Shown: positions 1-8,006, counted from the first letter of the stretch. The stretch is 64,000 nucleotides of DNA from Marinococcus sp. PL1-022 (GCF_033845285.1 NZ_JAWXCX010000001.1:1255495-1319494), one strand, 5' to 3'. Numbers and translations are program-made. The notes: generated by a model not told the origin, from the sequence alone.

Positions 1-1
1 T

Positions 2-595
2 AGCGCGAAGCAAGAATTGTCCTTTAGTAAATGCAGCTTTGTAGAATTGGACGAGTGGAAGGGTCTTGGGAAAAATGATGAAGGCTCCTGCTATTATATA
101 TTAAACAATCATTTATTCAGTCCATTGGGACTAAGAACAGACCAAATTCATGTGTTTAATGCTGTAGCCCCGTCTTTAACTGAAGAATGCGGACAAATGA
201 TTAAGGTTTTGGAAAAAGCAGGCGGTTTAGACCTTATCGTATTAGGTATAGGAAGAAACGGACATTTAGGCTTCAATGAACCAGGAAGTAATTTTAACAG
301 CAGTATACGTGTTGTAGAATTAGATAATACCACAACCGAAGTAGGGGAAAAATATTTTAACAACAGTAAAGTTGTACCTCCTTCAAGAGGAATAACATTG
401 GGAGTAAAACAAATTTTAGAAGCAGATAAAGCTATTCTAATGGCGAGTGGCAGTAAAAAAGCTGAAATTGTGAAACAATTTTGGGCTGGTCCTATCAGCC
501 GAAGTACACCGGCCAGTGTACTGAAGCTGCATAAAAACTGTATGGTATTTTTAGATGAAGAAGCATCAGAATACTTAAATGAACTAGAAATTTAG
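2..595 (+). CDS. nagB: Glucosamine-6-phosphate deaminase, 5' end outside window
   Basis: Converts glucosamine-6-phosphate to fructose-6-phosphate and ammonia in the cytosol, linking amino-sugar catabolism to glycolysis. The family signature GIGRNGHLGFNEPG lies at about residues 82-95 of the visible protein, with the active-site His and Glu in place; the following SRGITLGVKQIL stretch also fits. The frame is already open at the left edge and the first bases encode in-frame residues, so the TTG at 17 is unlikely to be the start. About 197 residues are visible against roughly 240 for the family, so some 45 N-terminal residues are missing. A strong hairpin terminator follows. Confidence 0.93.
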   Translation, partial: SAKQELSFSKCSFVELDEWKGLGKNDEGSCYYILNNHLFSPLGLRTDQIHVFNAVAPSLTEECGQMIKVLEKAGGLDLIVLGIGRNGHLGFNEPGSNFNSSIRVVELDNTTTEVGEKYFNNSKVVPPSRGITLGVKQILEADKAILMASGSKKAEIVKQFWAGPISRSTPASVLKLHKNCMVFLDEEASEYLNELEI

Positions 596-634
596 GATAA
601 TCAAATTACTTTCGAAGAAACTTTGTTCTGGTTT

Positions 635-679
635 AATAAGCAGGAAATTATCCTTAAAATAATTTCCTGCTTATTTTCT
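635..679 (+). terminator. Rho-independent terminator of nagB
   Basis: A perfect 16-bp inverted repeat (arms 635-650 and 660-675, beginning AATAAGCAGG) with a 9-nt loop, followed by a T-rich stretch. It separates nagB from the TetR gene. Confidence 0.85.
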
Positions 680-710
680 CTGGCAAAGCATCAAGATTCG
701 TGTTAAATTT

Positions 711-724
711 ACCTAACGTTAGGT
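711..724. promoter_or_regulatory. Palindromic operator upstream of the TetR/MFS pair
   Basis: The 14-mer ACCTAACGTTAGGT is a perfect palindrome about 30 bp upstream of the tetR-like start codon. Its size, symmetry and position fit an autoregulatory TetR-family operator. That the adjacent protein binds it is an inference. Confidence 0.72.
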
Positions 725-755
725 AGGGAAAGAATGTAGAAAAGGTGATAATTTG

Positions 756-1349
756 ATGGAAACGCGTGAGCGGATTATTCATACAAGTCTGGAGCTGTTC
801 ACCGAGCGGGGCTACGAAGGAACAACGCTTGCGGCAATTGCCGGGCAAATAGGCATTCAAAAGCCGTCGCTGTATGCTCATTTTGCGAATAAGGAAGCTT
901 TATTCCTCGCTACGGTTAAAAAAGCAGTGCTTGAATATAACCAGATCGTGAGCAGTGAGTTAAAAGCACTTGGGGCAGAAAGTGCCGAGATTCAGTTGAA
1001 AACGTTATTATACCGGCTTGCTGAAGTATATTACGACGAATACACGATCAGCCAGTTTTATTACCGGTTTTTATTTTTTCCACCGCCGGGCCTGGGCCCG
1101 CAAATGCAGGAGCTGGTGGAGTATCACGGCAGTGCTGCGGACCAGCACATCGAAGCTGTCGTTCAGCAGGGCAAGAATGATGGGAAGATAGAGCCATCGA
1201 TTGCCAGTGATCTTATTACGGAAACCTATTTAACCCTGCTGAGCGGCATCGACTTTGACACGCGTTATTACGATTTTAATAAAGAACAAATCCGAACCCA
1301 CGTCGACCGGATATGGCAGGTGTTCTGGCGTGGGATTCGGGCTTTTTGA
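756..1349 (+). CDS. TetR/AcrR family transcriptional regulator
   Basis: Probable repressor of itself and the efflux pump that follows. The N-terminal helix-turn-helix is clear at about residues 5-50 (ELFTERGYEGTTLAAIA, then KPSLYAHFANKEALF); the remainder is the usual variable helical ligand-binding domain. The length of 197 aa is normal. I chose the ATG at 756 over the TTG one codon upstream because AAGGTG lies about 8 nt before it. The perfect palindrome at 711-724 is the likely operator. The MFS gene begins 46 nt downstream on the same strand with no terminator between, so they are probably cotranscribed. Confidence 0.9.
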   Translation: METRERIIHTSLELFTERGYEGTTLAAIAGQIGIQKPSLYAHFANKEALFLATVKKAVLEYNQIVSSELKALGAESAEIQLKTLLYRLAEVYYDEYTISQFYYRFLFFPPPGLGPQMQELVEYHGSAADQHIEAVVQQGKNDGKIEPSIASDLITETYLTLLSGIDFDTRYYDFNKEQIRTHVDRIWQVFWRGIRAF

Positions 1350-1395
1350 CTATACATGAAAGACGGAAGCAGCACAGATTTACAGGAGGGCACTA

Positions 1396-2616
1396 ATGGC
1401 TGATTCATGGACTTCGTTACTAAAAAATAAAACGTTTGTGCTCGTATGGCTGTCGGGCATGACGGTGATGCTCGGCTTTTCCTTTTTCTTTTTGTCCGTT
1501 TCCTGGTTTGTCGTCGATGAAATGCAGCAGCCGGCGATTCTCGGGGTCGTGATGATGACGATCGCCATTCCGCGTGTGGCGATGATGATTTACGGCGGGG
1601 TGCTTGCAGATAAAATTCAGAAGTCGCGTATTATGTTTACGACAAATGCAATGCAGGTGGTCGTCATGATCGTCCTGGTGGTGCTCGTGCAGCAGGACGC
1701 CCTGCAGACGACCTCGTTGATCATTCTGGCGTTCATCTTTGGGTTTCTGGATGCGTTCTTTTTCCCGGCTGCTTCGGCAATGATTCCGAGTATTGTTCCG
1801 GTGAACCAGCTGCAGCAGGCGAACTCCTGGTACCAGGGGTCCACGGAGCTGATGTTTATCCTCGGCCCGGTGGGGGCGGGGCTGCTGTTAACCTTTGGCG
1901 GCTTTAGCTTTGCGTTTTCTGCGGCGGCTGGTTTGATTGCGCTGTCGACGATTTTGATTTATCCGCCGCTGTTGAAGGATCCGGTGCCTGAAGTGAGAAC
2001 CGGCCGTCATACCGCCTGGATGGACCTGAAGGAGGGTCTCGCTTACGTGCGGCAGTCAGGCATCCACCGGTCCGGTACGTTGGTGATTATTACGATTAAT
2101 TTATTGATGATCGGACCGCTGTTGATCAGCATTCCGATGCTTATCAGTGCCCTCGGGGGTGCTCCCTGGCAGCTCAGCCTGTTAGAAGGAGGGTTTTCGA
2201 CCGGCACCTTCCTGTTAAGCGTGCTGCTCGTTACCTGGTCGCTGAAGCAGCGACGGGGCCGATGGGTGCTAAGCGCACTGGGAGCAGGCTTTATTCTCCT
2301 GTTTGTGTTCAGCCAGGTGGAGGCGCTGCCTGTGCTGGTCGCTGTAATTACGCTCATGGGCGGGGCAGGTATGCTTGTGTACCTGCCGACGATTACGATG
2401 ATTCAGGAAAAAACCGACAACAACAAGCTCGGCCGGGTGATGAGCCTCGTGAACTTTGCAGCGAGCGGATTCGAGCCTATTGCCTTTGCGCTCATTTCAT
2501 TTCTCGTCGCGGCATCGATTCCGATTCAGACGGTGCTCATGTACACGTCCATCACTGGACTTGTGCTGGCCGGGCTGCTGCTGTGGCTGAGCCCCGAGTT
2601 CCGGCAGACCGATTAG
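1396..2616 (+). CDS. MFS efflux transporter (DHA3-like)
   Basis: Integral membrane protein of 406 aa with about twelve hydrophobic segments, of the major facilitator type resembling macrolide/siderophore exporters. After the second helix comes the family loop GGVLADKIQKSR, a form of the G-x-x-x-D-R/K-x-G-R/K motif between helices 2 and 3. The start has a strong ACAGGAGGG site 7 nt upstream. It directly follows a TetR-family regulator, the usual layout for a drug-inducible efflux pump. The substrate cannot be read from sequence. A compact hairpin terminator follows. Confidence 0.88.
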   Translation: MADSWTSLLKNKTFVLVWLSGMTVMLGFSFFFLSVSWFVVDEMQQPAILGVVMMTIAIPRVAMMIYGGVLADKIQKSRIMFTTNAMQVVVMIVLVVLVQQDALQTTSLIILAFIFGFLDAFFFPAASAMIPSIVPVNQLQQANSWYQGSTELMFILGPVGAGLLLTFGGFSFAFSAAAGLIALSTILIYPPLLKDPVPEVRTGRHTAWMDLKEGLAYVRQSGIHRSGTLVIITINLLMIGPLLISIPMLISALGGAPWQLSLLEGGFSTGTFLLSVLLVTWSLKQRRGRWVLSALGAGFILLFVFSQVEALPVLVAVITLMGGAGMLVYLPTITMIQEKTDNNKLGRVMSLVNFAASGFEPIAFALISFLVAASIPIQTVLMYTSITGLVLAGLLLWLSPEFRQTD

Positions 2617-2642
2617 AGCCGCCCTTAGAGTACTGCCTAAGT

Positions 2643-2663
2643 CTTCCGCCCGGAAGGCTTTTT
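2643..2663 (+). terminator. Terminator of the TetR/MFS unit
   Basis: Hairpin CTTCCG-CC-CGGAAG followed by GCTTTTTTC, 26 nt after the MFS stop codon. Confidence 0.75.
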
Positions 2664-2796
2664 TCGTTCCAGCAGGACTGCTGCAACCCCTGCCTCAGCA
2701 GAGCTTTCCCGGCATGACGGGAATGTCTTTAAGGGAAAACGGGAAAGGGTCCTTAGACCATACATACATCACTACAATTTAGGGAGGGTGAAAGGC

Positions 2797-3864
2797 ATGA
2801 GGGTATTATATGCGGGCATGGAGAATGAACTGCTTGTACTCACACACAGCGGTGAAGGGTGGCGGATGCAGGCAAAGCTTAAAGGGACTCAGCCCGTCCG
2901 GGTGGCGGTGGATCCTTCTAATGCTTCCATTGTTTATTGTGCCACGTACGGGCATGGGCTTTGGAAAAGCGAGGATGCGGGAGAAAGCTGGCAGGCGATA
3001 GGGAAGCCGCAGTTGTATTTTGAACCGGCGGGGGACCATGGTATTCCTTCGCCGTACATCACGTTTGTCGGTACAAACCCGGTGAAGAAAGGGGAGGAGT
3101 CGCATGTTGTGTATGCCGGCACCGAGCCTTCGGCAATGTATTACTCAGAAGACGGGGGCAGGCACTGGCAGGAGTGGACCGGAATCCAGCACATGACCTC
3201 CAGATCGGAATGGCAGTTTCCGCCCCGTCCCCACACGCATCACGTCCGCTGGATCACGCCGGGCTACGGGAATCCCGATCATATAGCAGTTTCCATTGAG
3301 TACGGGGCCGTGCTTTTGTCAGAGGATCATGGAAGCACCTGGCAGGACCGGCCGGAGCACAGCCCGAGAGATGTGCATACTCTTCTGGCTCATCCGTCTG
3401 CTCCCGGCCGCCTGTACGCAGCCTGCGGGGACGGCTTTATGAACGCTTCATTTTCTTATGCAGAAAGCGAAGACGATGGATGGCACTGGCATTATCAGAG
3501 CGAAGGACTGGAGAAGCATCCGTATCTTTATAATATGGTGCTGAACGCCACGGACGCAGACGACCGGTTCGTTTCCGCCGCCAGAGGGCCGCGCGAGGCC
3601 CATTCTTCTGATGCCGCGAGCTCCGCTATTTACCGAAAGGAGGGAGAGGCTCCTTTCCGGGAAATATCCCGGGGACTTCCGGCAGGTTCCTTTGCCCACG
3701 TCCTGGCCCAGGATCCGGAGGATACCGACATATTTTACGCGCTCAATAATCACGGCATCTTTTTCCTCCGAACGGACGAAGAAATATGGCAGCCTCTCAA
3801 TATAGCCTGGAAGGATGCATATAAGCAGCAGCACCCGTCGTGCTTTACAGCGGGCTCCCTGTAA
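2797..3864 (+). CDS. Asp-box (BNR) repeat beta-propeller protein
   Basis: A 355-aa protein built from repeated Asp-box motifs (S-x-D-x-G-x-x-W): SEDAGESW near residue 55, SEDGGRHW near 115, SEDHGSTW near 180 and a diverged copy near 225. This pattern marks sialidase/sortilin/YCF48-type beta-propellers. No signal peptide or catalytic sialidase residues are evident, so a cytosolic binding or scaffold role, or an undefined hydrolase role, remains open. The ATG at 2797 is preferred because GGGAGGG lies 8 nt before it; a GTG at 2788 overlaps that site. It is monocistronic between two terminators. Confidence 0.82.
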   Translation: MRVLYAGMENELLVLTHSGEGWRMQAKLKGTQPVRVAVDPSNASIVYCATYGHGLWKSEDAGESWQAIGKPQLYFEPAGDHGIPSPYITFVGTNPVKKGEESHVVYAGTEPSAMYYSEDGGRHWQEWTGIQHMTSRSEWQFPPRPHTHHVRWITPGYGNPDHIAVSIEYGAVLLSEDHGSTWQDRPEHSPRDVHTLLAHPSAPGRLYAACGDGFMNASFSYAESEDDGWHWHYQSEGLEKHPYLYNMVLNATDADDRFVSAARGPREAHSSDAASSAIYRKEGEAPFREISRGLPAGSFAHVLAQDPEDTDIFYALNNHGIFFLRTDEEIWQPLNIAWKDAYKQQHPSCFTAGSL

Positions 3865-4218
3865 AAGAATCAACAGGGAGATAAAGCTCACTCCGGCATA
3901 TTAAGAATTGAAGTACCGGTATGTTTTACTTTGAAATCGCGCGGGTAAATATATTTTATAACGCAAAAACCAACACAGCTTTCACTGTTTCAAAATTTAA
4001 ATAAACGGCGGAAATGAATGGATATAAAAGCCAGTACATGAGCCGGAAAAAGGAATTCGTTCCTTTTTCTGGCTTTTTTTATTGGGAAAGCACCCCCCCA
4101 TGTAGCCTGCGCCAAAAGGACTTGGGGTCAGGTATTACGGTAAGAAGGCATTTATTATCGGCTTTTCGGTATGATGCGTTAAAAAATGATGAAATCAAAG
4201 AAAGAGAGGAAGCATAAA
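3865..4218. other. Intergenic stretch with one strong terminator
   Basis: Apart from the TTCG-loop hairpin at 4041-4083 I see no credible gene here. The base composition is AT-rich up to about 4010. A short frame at 4014-4217 runs through the terminator and has no ribosome binding site. Confidence 0.6.
4041..4083 (+). terminator. Strong TTCG-loop terminator
   Basis: A 15-bp stem with one mismatch (AGCCGGAAAAAGGAA pairing with TTCCTTTTTCTGGCT), closed by a TTCG tetraloop and followed by a long T run. It lies about 175 nt after the propeller gene. Confidence 0.82.
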
Positions 4219-4317
4219 ATGGAAATAGCAGCAGTAATTTTGTACGGCGTCTTTGCGGCGCTTCTATTGATTAATCCAGCACAGATTAACAAAACTAAAA
4301 GCCGGCAGCCGAAGTAA
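4219..4317 (+). CDS. Small single-pass membrane protein, 32 aa
   Basis: A 32-residue frame with a good ribosome binding site (GAGAGGAAG, about 8 nt before ATG), one N-terminal hydrophobic helix (AAVILYGVFAALLLI) and a basic polar tail (KTKSRQPK). A hairpin terminator follows within 20 nt, so it looks like a self-contained transcription unit. No family is recognised. The membrane location is inferred from hydrophobicity. Confidence 0.55.
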   Translation: MEIAAVILYGVFAALLLINPAQINKTKSRQPK

Positions 4318-4336
4318 ATATTAAAATTCACGGGGG

Positions 4337-4377
4337 ACCATCAGGGCGCACGCTGACCTGATGGTTTTTAGTTTTTC
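4337..4377 (+). terminator. Terminator of the 32-aa protein gene
   Basis: Nine-bp arms ACCATCAGG (4337-4345) and CCTGATGGT (4357-4365), followed by TTTTAGTTTTT. Confidence 0.78.
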
Positions 4378-4467
4378 GGTCCGGGGGAAAGCTTGTTCAA
4401 GCCGGACCTCCTGTATTGTAAATACAGATATGATGGGCCGGGAGCACCGGCAAAAGCAGTCAGCAAC

Positions 4468-4493
4468 GTTTGAGGAATCCAGCTGCAGGAAAT
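4468..4493 (+). promoter_or_regulatory. Possible sigma-B-type promoter
   Basis: GTTTGA, 14 bp, then GGAAAT, about 50 nt upstream of the GlsB-like gene. The -35 and spacing fit sigma-B; the -10 departs from GGGTAT. Much weaker than the site at 7421. Confidence 0.35.
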
Positions 4494-4544
4494 AGCCGGA
4501 AAAGAACATTAAAAAATATATCCATCCTCAAGGAGATGAATAGC

Positions 4545-4799
4545 ATGCTATCGTTTATTTGGAGCCTTATTATCGGCGGTTTGATTGGCTGGGCTGCAGG
4601 CGCACTTACGGGCCGCGACGTGCCATTTGGTATTATTGGGAATATTATCGCCGGCTTTATCGGAGCGAGTCTAGGAACGGCGCTGCTCGGCAGCTGGGGA
4701 CCGGCTATTGGCGGCTTCGCGATTATTCCTGCGCTTATCGGCGCGGTTATTCTCGTACTGATCGTAAGCTTTATTTTTCGATCCATCAAAAAGAAATAA
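4545..4799 (+). CDS. GlsB/YeaQ/YmgE family stress-response membrane protein
   Basis: An 84-aa protein with three glycine-rich hydrophobic segments (LIIGGLIGWAAGALTGR, then GIIGNIIAGFIGASLGTALLG, then an Ala/Ile/Val-rich helix) and a basic C-terminus (RSIKKK). This is the transglycosylase-associated/GlsB family, small membrane proteins linked to general stress; their biochemical role is unknown. The ATG at 4545 is chosen because AAGGAG is 9 nt upstream. The frame is open further upstream, but those residues are polar and have no binding site. A terminator follows within 30 nt. Confidence 0.88.
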   Translation: MLSFIWSLIIGGLIGWAAGALTGRDVPFGIIGNIIAGFIGASLGTALLGSWGPAIGGFAIIPALIGAVILVLIVSFIFRSIKKK

Positions 4800-4825
4800 G
4801 GAAAAGAACTGCAAGATTGGAAGAG

Positions 4826-4857
4826 AGCTGTCTGTATGAAAGGCAGCTTCTTTTTTG
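4826..4857 (+). terminator. Terminator of the GlsB-like gene
   Basis: AGCTGTCT pairs with AGGCAGCT (one G-U pair) across a 7-nt loop, followed by TTCTTTTTTG. Confidence 0.72.
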
Positions 4858-5081
4858 TTGAAAATAAGTATAAAGAGCCTGTGCTTTCTGCCTGGTAATC
4901 TGCAGCCATTCTTAAAGTGGAACGAAAATAGATGTTTGAAGGGCACGGACTAACAGGAAGTATAATACAGGTACGAAGGGTGTTGAATTTAAAGATGCAT
5001 TGGTTCTTGGAAGGATGCAATACCGCGAACGCTGCAGAACGATAGCGTGGAAAAGAATTTCTACATTTAAGGAGGAACAAC

Positions 5082-5480
5082 ATGAAAATTGAATCTTTTA
5101 CGGACAAGATCGCTGAGAAATACGGAGCAAACGATGAAAAAACGATTGTTGATGAAGGGGCTGCCTTTATTGCCGAATGGGTGAATGCGATGCAAAGGGA
5201 GGTTCAGACGAAGACCCCGGTAGGCGTGCAATTGTATGGAAGCAGGTACACGGAATCCATCATCGCGGTCGGGCATATTCGTATGGTATTTTGTAAGCAT
5301 AATGACCCGGCGCATATTCAGGTATTGGTTTTCGGAGATGAACAAACCGAATCATCCGAACCCTATGATCAGCTGAAGGTTTCGGAAAATTCCCCTGCTC
5401 TTATGAGCACACGCTTTCAGCAGGAATTCAGCAAGGACGTATTCGAAAAATATTTGGATATTTTTCGGGAGGTAGTTTAA
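5082..5480 (+). CDS. Hypothetical cytosolic protein, 132 aa
   Basis: I do not recognise the family. The protein is acidic and soluble, without signal peptide or membrane segment; an N-terminal helical part (SFTDKIAEKYGANDEKT) is followed by a beta-rich centre (GVQLYGSRYTESIIAVGHIRMVF) and a helical C-terminus ending in FEKYLDIFREVV. A strong ribosome binding site (TTAAGGAGGA) lies 8 nt before the ATG. A possible sigma-A promoter (TTGAAG, 19 bp, TATAAT at 4961-4966) lies upstream. It stands alone between convergent neighbours. Confidence 0.75.
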   Translation: MKIESFTDKIAEKYGANDEKTIVDEGAAFIAEWVNAMQREVQTKTPVGVQLYGSRYTESIIAVGHIRMVFCKHNDPAHIQVLVFGDEQTESSEPYDQLKVSENSPALMSTRFQQEFSKDVFEKYLDIFREVV

Positions 5481-5628
5481 GAAGAAACCGATTTCCGGTC
5501 TATATCACGCAGGGGTTTGAAATAAAAATTTCAGCCATGCTGCGTGCATAGCATATACCGTTTTCGTCTCGATTGCCTTCACCTCAGGCATCCTTTCACA
5601 GCATGCAGACAGCGGGAGCCCGGTTTTT

Positions 5629-6087
5629 TTATGAAGTAGTGTTCGAGTATATATGAACCAGCTGTTTATTTATGCGTTTTTCTGCTTCGAACTGCATAGG
5701 GAGAGCTTTTGCTACCTGGATAGAAGGCGTATTCTGCGGCTGAATGAGCGCGATCATTTTTTTAAGGTGCAGCTCTGTTTCACCTAGATGAAAAAAGGTG
5801 CGCGCGGTCTCCTTCGCATAGCCGAGTCCTTGAAATTCCGGCATGATCCAGTAGCCAATTTCATAGTAAAGACGGTGCTCGAGTATCTGGGGAACGATAC
5901 CTGCATGGCCCAGGAGTGCTTTCGTCTGTGAATGCTCGATAACCTTCAAGCCAAGCTGTTCATTTTCCTGATAATGACGGAGGATCCACTGCAGAAAGGC
6001 TTCCGTTTCCTGCAGGGTTTTGGTCTTGCCGTTTCCGATATGCTTCATCACGGCGGGGGAAGCGAGCATCCGATGGAGAAAATCCAA
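5629..6087 (-). CDS. GNAT-family N-acetyltransferase, start uncertain
   Basis: An acetyl-CoA-dependent acetyltransferase of the RimJ/RimL-like type: the core IGYWIMPEFQGLGYAKETAR carries the Q/R-x-x-G-x-G/A acetyl-CoA loop, and IALIQPQNTPSIQVAKAL is the usual helix after strand 5. The visible 152 aa is slightly short. The only start in reach is TTG at 6087, which lacks a convincing ribosome binding site. The frame stays open upstream past 6170 and those residues (HDYTYQDLDFLHRMLASP) look like genuine GNAT N-terminus, so the true start may have been lost or is non-canonical. Substrate unknown. Confidence 0.75.
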   Translation of the reverse strand: MDFLHRMLASPAVMKHIGNGKTKTLQETEAFLQWILRHYQENEQLGLKVIEHSQTKALLGHAGIVPQILEHRLYYEIGYWIMPEFQGLGYAKETARTFFHLGETELHLKKMIALIQPQNTPSIQVAKALPMQFEAEKRINKQLVHIYSNTTS

Positions 6088-6156
6088 ATCCTGATAGGTG
6101 TAATCATGGAAGAGAAATAATGAAAAATTAATATAATTACTAGGATCGTCCGACTT

Positions 6157-6192
6157 AACCCTCCCATTTAAAAATAAAAATAGGAGGGTTTC
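6157..6192. terminator. Hairpin between divergent/convergent units
   Basis: AACCCTCC (6157-6164) pairs with GGAGGGTT (6183-6190) across an AT-rich 18-nt loop, with a T run on the + side. A weak terminator or the relic of one. Confidence 0.4.
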
Positions 6193-6379
6193 TGTTTGAA
6201 ATCATCGAAACATGGAAAAGCATATTCAGTGGATCCGGACAACACAAAAAAATTCAGTCAATTATTTTATGTTTATTCATATATAAAATCGGTAAATAAA
6301 AACAAAGCAATAACCCACCCAATGGGTTACTGATGCTGAGGGGAGGCGCTGTGCTGTTTGAAATTGGGTGATGGTATCA

Positions 6380-6418
6380 ATGGATAATATACAAGGGGAT
6401 ATAGTAAATACAAAATGA
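6380..6418 (+). CDS. Possible 12-residue leader ORF coupled to the metallophosphoesterase
   Basis: An ATG at 6380 opens a 12-codon frame (MDNIQGDIVNTK) whose TGA overlaps the next ATG as ATGA at 6415. The downstream gene has its best purine-rich site (AAGGGG) about 16 nt away, which is too far, so translational coupling through this mini-ORF would explain its expression. A 7-bp hairpin (TAACCCA/TGGGTTA) lies at 6311-6329. Speculative. Confidence 0.3.
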   Translation: MDNIQGDIVNTK

Positions 6419-7317
6419 TAAAATCCAAAAAGAAAATGTTTATGCTTTTAGCTGCAGCAGTCCTATTGGCAATTAGTGCTTGGGGAGCCGTAGAACCTTA
6501 TACTGTAGATGTTGAAGAAGAGCAGGCGGTTGTGCAGAATCTTCCTCAAGAATGGGCACAAAAAGAAATTATCGCTATTGGAGACATGCAAATAGGGATG
6601 TGGTTGGACAATGACCGGAACATGGATAACGTAGTTGATCAAGTCATCCAGCGTTCACCTGAAGCAGTTATCCTGCTGGGTGATTATATTTACCATTCGG
6701 TTGGTGATGAACAAAGTGAAATGAAAAAAGCAGCTTCTTATCTAAAACCTTTAACCGAGGCAGGTATTCCTGTATACGCAGTGCTTGGCAACCACGATTA
6801 TAATATGAGCGGCAAGAAAGTGAAACCAAATATAGCAAGAGCAAATCATGTAAAAAATGAATTGGAACAAATAGGTGTAGAGGTGCTGCAAAATCGTTCG
6901 GTAGCACTGAAAAACGAACAGGCGGATGAGCCATTATACCTGACAGGAATAGGTGCCGAGTGGCCAGGCAAATCCGACATCTCTAAAGCATTTAATGAAG
7001 TGAAGGAGAATGAAGCTCGTTTTGTGGTGATGCATAATCCGGAAACTTTTAACGAAGTCCCCCGGGGCAAAGCTTCTGCTGCCGTCGCCGGCCATACACA
7101 CGGCGGCCAGATCCGAATTCCATTTACTCCCCATTGGTCGTGGAAAAATCTTCTTCCTGAAGATGAAGCGCACGTTGATGGATGGGCAGGTGAAGAGTAT
7201 GGAAATAAAGAAAATAATTTGTATATAAATCGTGGTCTCGGTGTAAGCCTGGCTCCCATAAGAATAAATAATCCTCCAGAAATAACAGAGTTCCAGTTAA
7301 CCTCACAAAAAAGATAA
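6415..7317 (+). CDS. Membrane-anchored metallophosphoesterase
   Basis: A calcineurin-like phosphoesterase of 300 aa with an N-terminal signal anchor (MFMLLAAAVLLAISAWGAV), so probably extracytoplasmic. The metal-binding motifs are present in order: GDMQIG near residue 55, LGDYIYH near 84, GNHDY near 124, an HNPETF His near 204, and AGHTHGGQI near 222. In the first motif the usual D-x-H reads D-M-Q, an H-to-Q change that could alter metal preference. The substrate is unknown. The start codon overlaps a short upstream frame. Confidence 0.86.
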   Translation: MIKSKKKMFMLLAAAVLLAISAWGAVEPYTVDVEEEQAVVQNLPQEWAQKEIIAIGDMQIGMWLDNDRNMDNVVDQVIQRSPEAVILLGDYIYHSVGDEQSEMKKAASYLKPLTEAGIPVYAVLGNHDYNMSGKKVKPNIARANHVKNELEQIGVEVLQNRSVALKNEQADEPLYLTGIGAEWPGKSDISKAFNEVKENEARFVVMHNPETFNEVPRGKASAAVAGHTHGGQIRIPFTPHWSWKNLLPEDEAHVDGWAGEEYGNKENNLYINRGLGVSLAPIRINNPPEITEFQLTSQKR

Positions 7318-7420
7318 AGAATATTTCAGGCTTTTTCCTTTGCATTTCTTTGGTAATTAATTGTTCATAGAACTGAGCGAGTCGCAATTAAGGAAAAGAC
7401 ATCTTCTTCAGTGAAGAAAA

Positions 7421-7446
7421 GTTTGCACCCAGGTACCACGGGGTAT
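7421..7446 (+). promoter_or_regulatory. Sigma-B promoter of the YflT-type gene
   Basis: GTTTGC, a 14-bp spacer, then GGGTAT. This matches the Bacillus sigma-B consensus (GTTT--, 12-15 bp, GGGTAT) almost perfectly. It lies about 120 nt upstream of a general-stress-protein gene. Confidence 0.82.
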
Positions 7447-7565
7447 CATCATCTATGGAGCATTCTTCTTAACCGTTCAATTGGCATTGCTGAGCAATAC
7501 CAAATGAAAAAAAGAAGAAGTCTGGTATTAGACGAAATTTCGAAAAATACGAGGAGGATTTAATA

Positions 7566-7910
7566 ATGAAGCCGCAAGTACAGGAATATACAAACGAAGA
7601 CAACATCGAACAGGACGTGCAGAAGCTCACAGATAATGGTGTGAGCCGCAACGATATTTATGTCATGAGTCACGATGATGACCGCACTGACCGGATTGCT
7701 GATAAAGCAGATACCAATGAACCTACCGATAAAGAATTCGGCATTGATTCTGAGAACCGTTTCTCGAAAAAAGGAGACGAGCTGCGCTTTAAGCTTCAGG
7801 AGCTTGGATTTACGGCACAGGAAGCAGAAGACCTGGAAGACGATCTGGACGAGGGTAAAGTATTACTGATGGTCCAGGACGATAAAAACCTGAGTGAACT
7901 GCTGAAATAG
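7566..7910 (+). CDS. General stress protein, YflT/GSP17M domain
   Basis: A soluble acidic protein of 114 aa of the YflT (general stress protein 17M-like) family, small proteins induced by heat, salt and ethanol in Bacillus with unknown biochemical role. The N-terminal VQEYTNEDNIEQDVQKL and NGVSRNDIYVMSHDDDRTDRIAD blocks match the domain; the C-terminal half is Glu/Asp-rich (EAEDLEDDLDEGKVLLMV). The ribosome binding site GAGGAGG lies about 8 nt before ATG. A near-consensus sigma-B promoter upstream supports the stress assignment. The roughly 120-nt 5' leader is unusually long for such a gene. Confidence 0.88.
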   Translation: MKPQVQEYTNEDNIEQDVQKLTDNGVSRNDIYVMSHDDDRTDRIADKADTNEPTDKEFGIDSENRFSKKGDELRFKLQELGFTAQEAEDLEDDLDEGKVLLMVQDDKNLSELLK

Positions 7911-7961
7911 CATCAGGTAAAACAGTCGGAGGCCGGTGGCTCTCCGGCTTTATCTGTACAT

Positions 7962-7997
7962 AAACAAAGACGCTTCCACGCGGGAGCGTCTTTGTTT
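7962..7997. terminator. Bidirectional terminator, dispersed-repeat copy 1
   Basis: AAACAAAGACGCT pairs with AGCGTCTTTGTTT in a perfect 13-bp stem, with A and T tracts on the two sides. It serves the convergent YflT-type and ABC permease genes. An inverted near-copy occurs at 32903-32940. Confidence 0.85.
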
Positions 7998-8006
7998 TAT
8001 CTTTGA

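Noticed and set aside
4014-4217. A 67-codon + strand frame
   Set aside because: It reads straight through the strong TTCG terminator hairpin and has no binding site.
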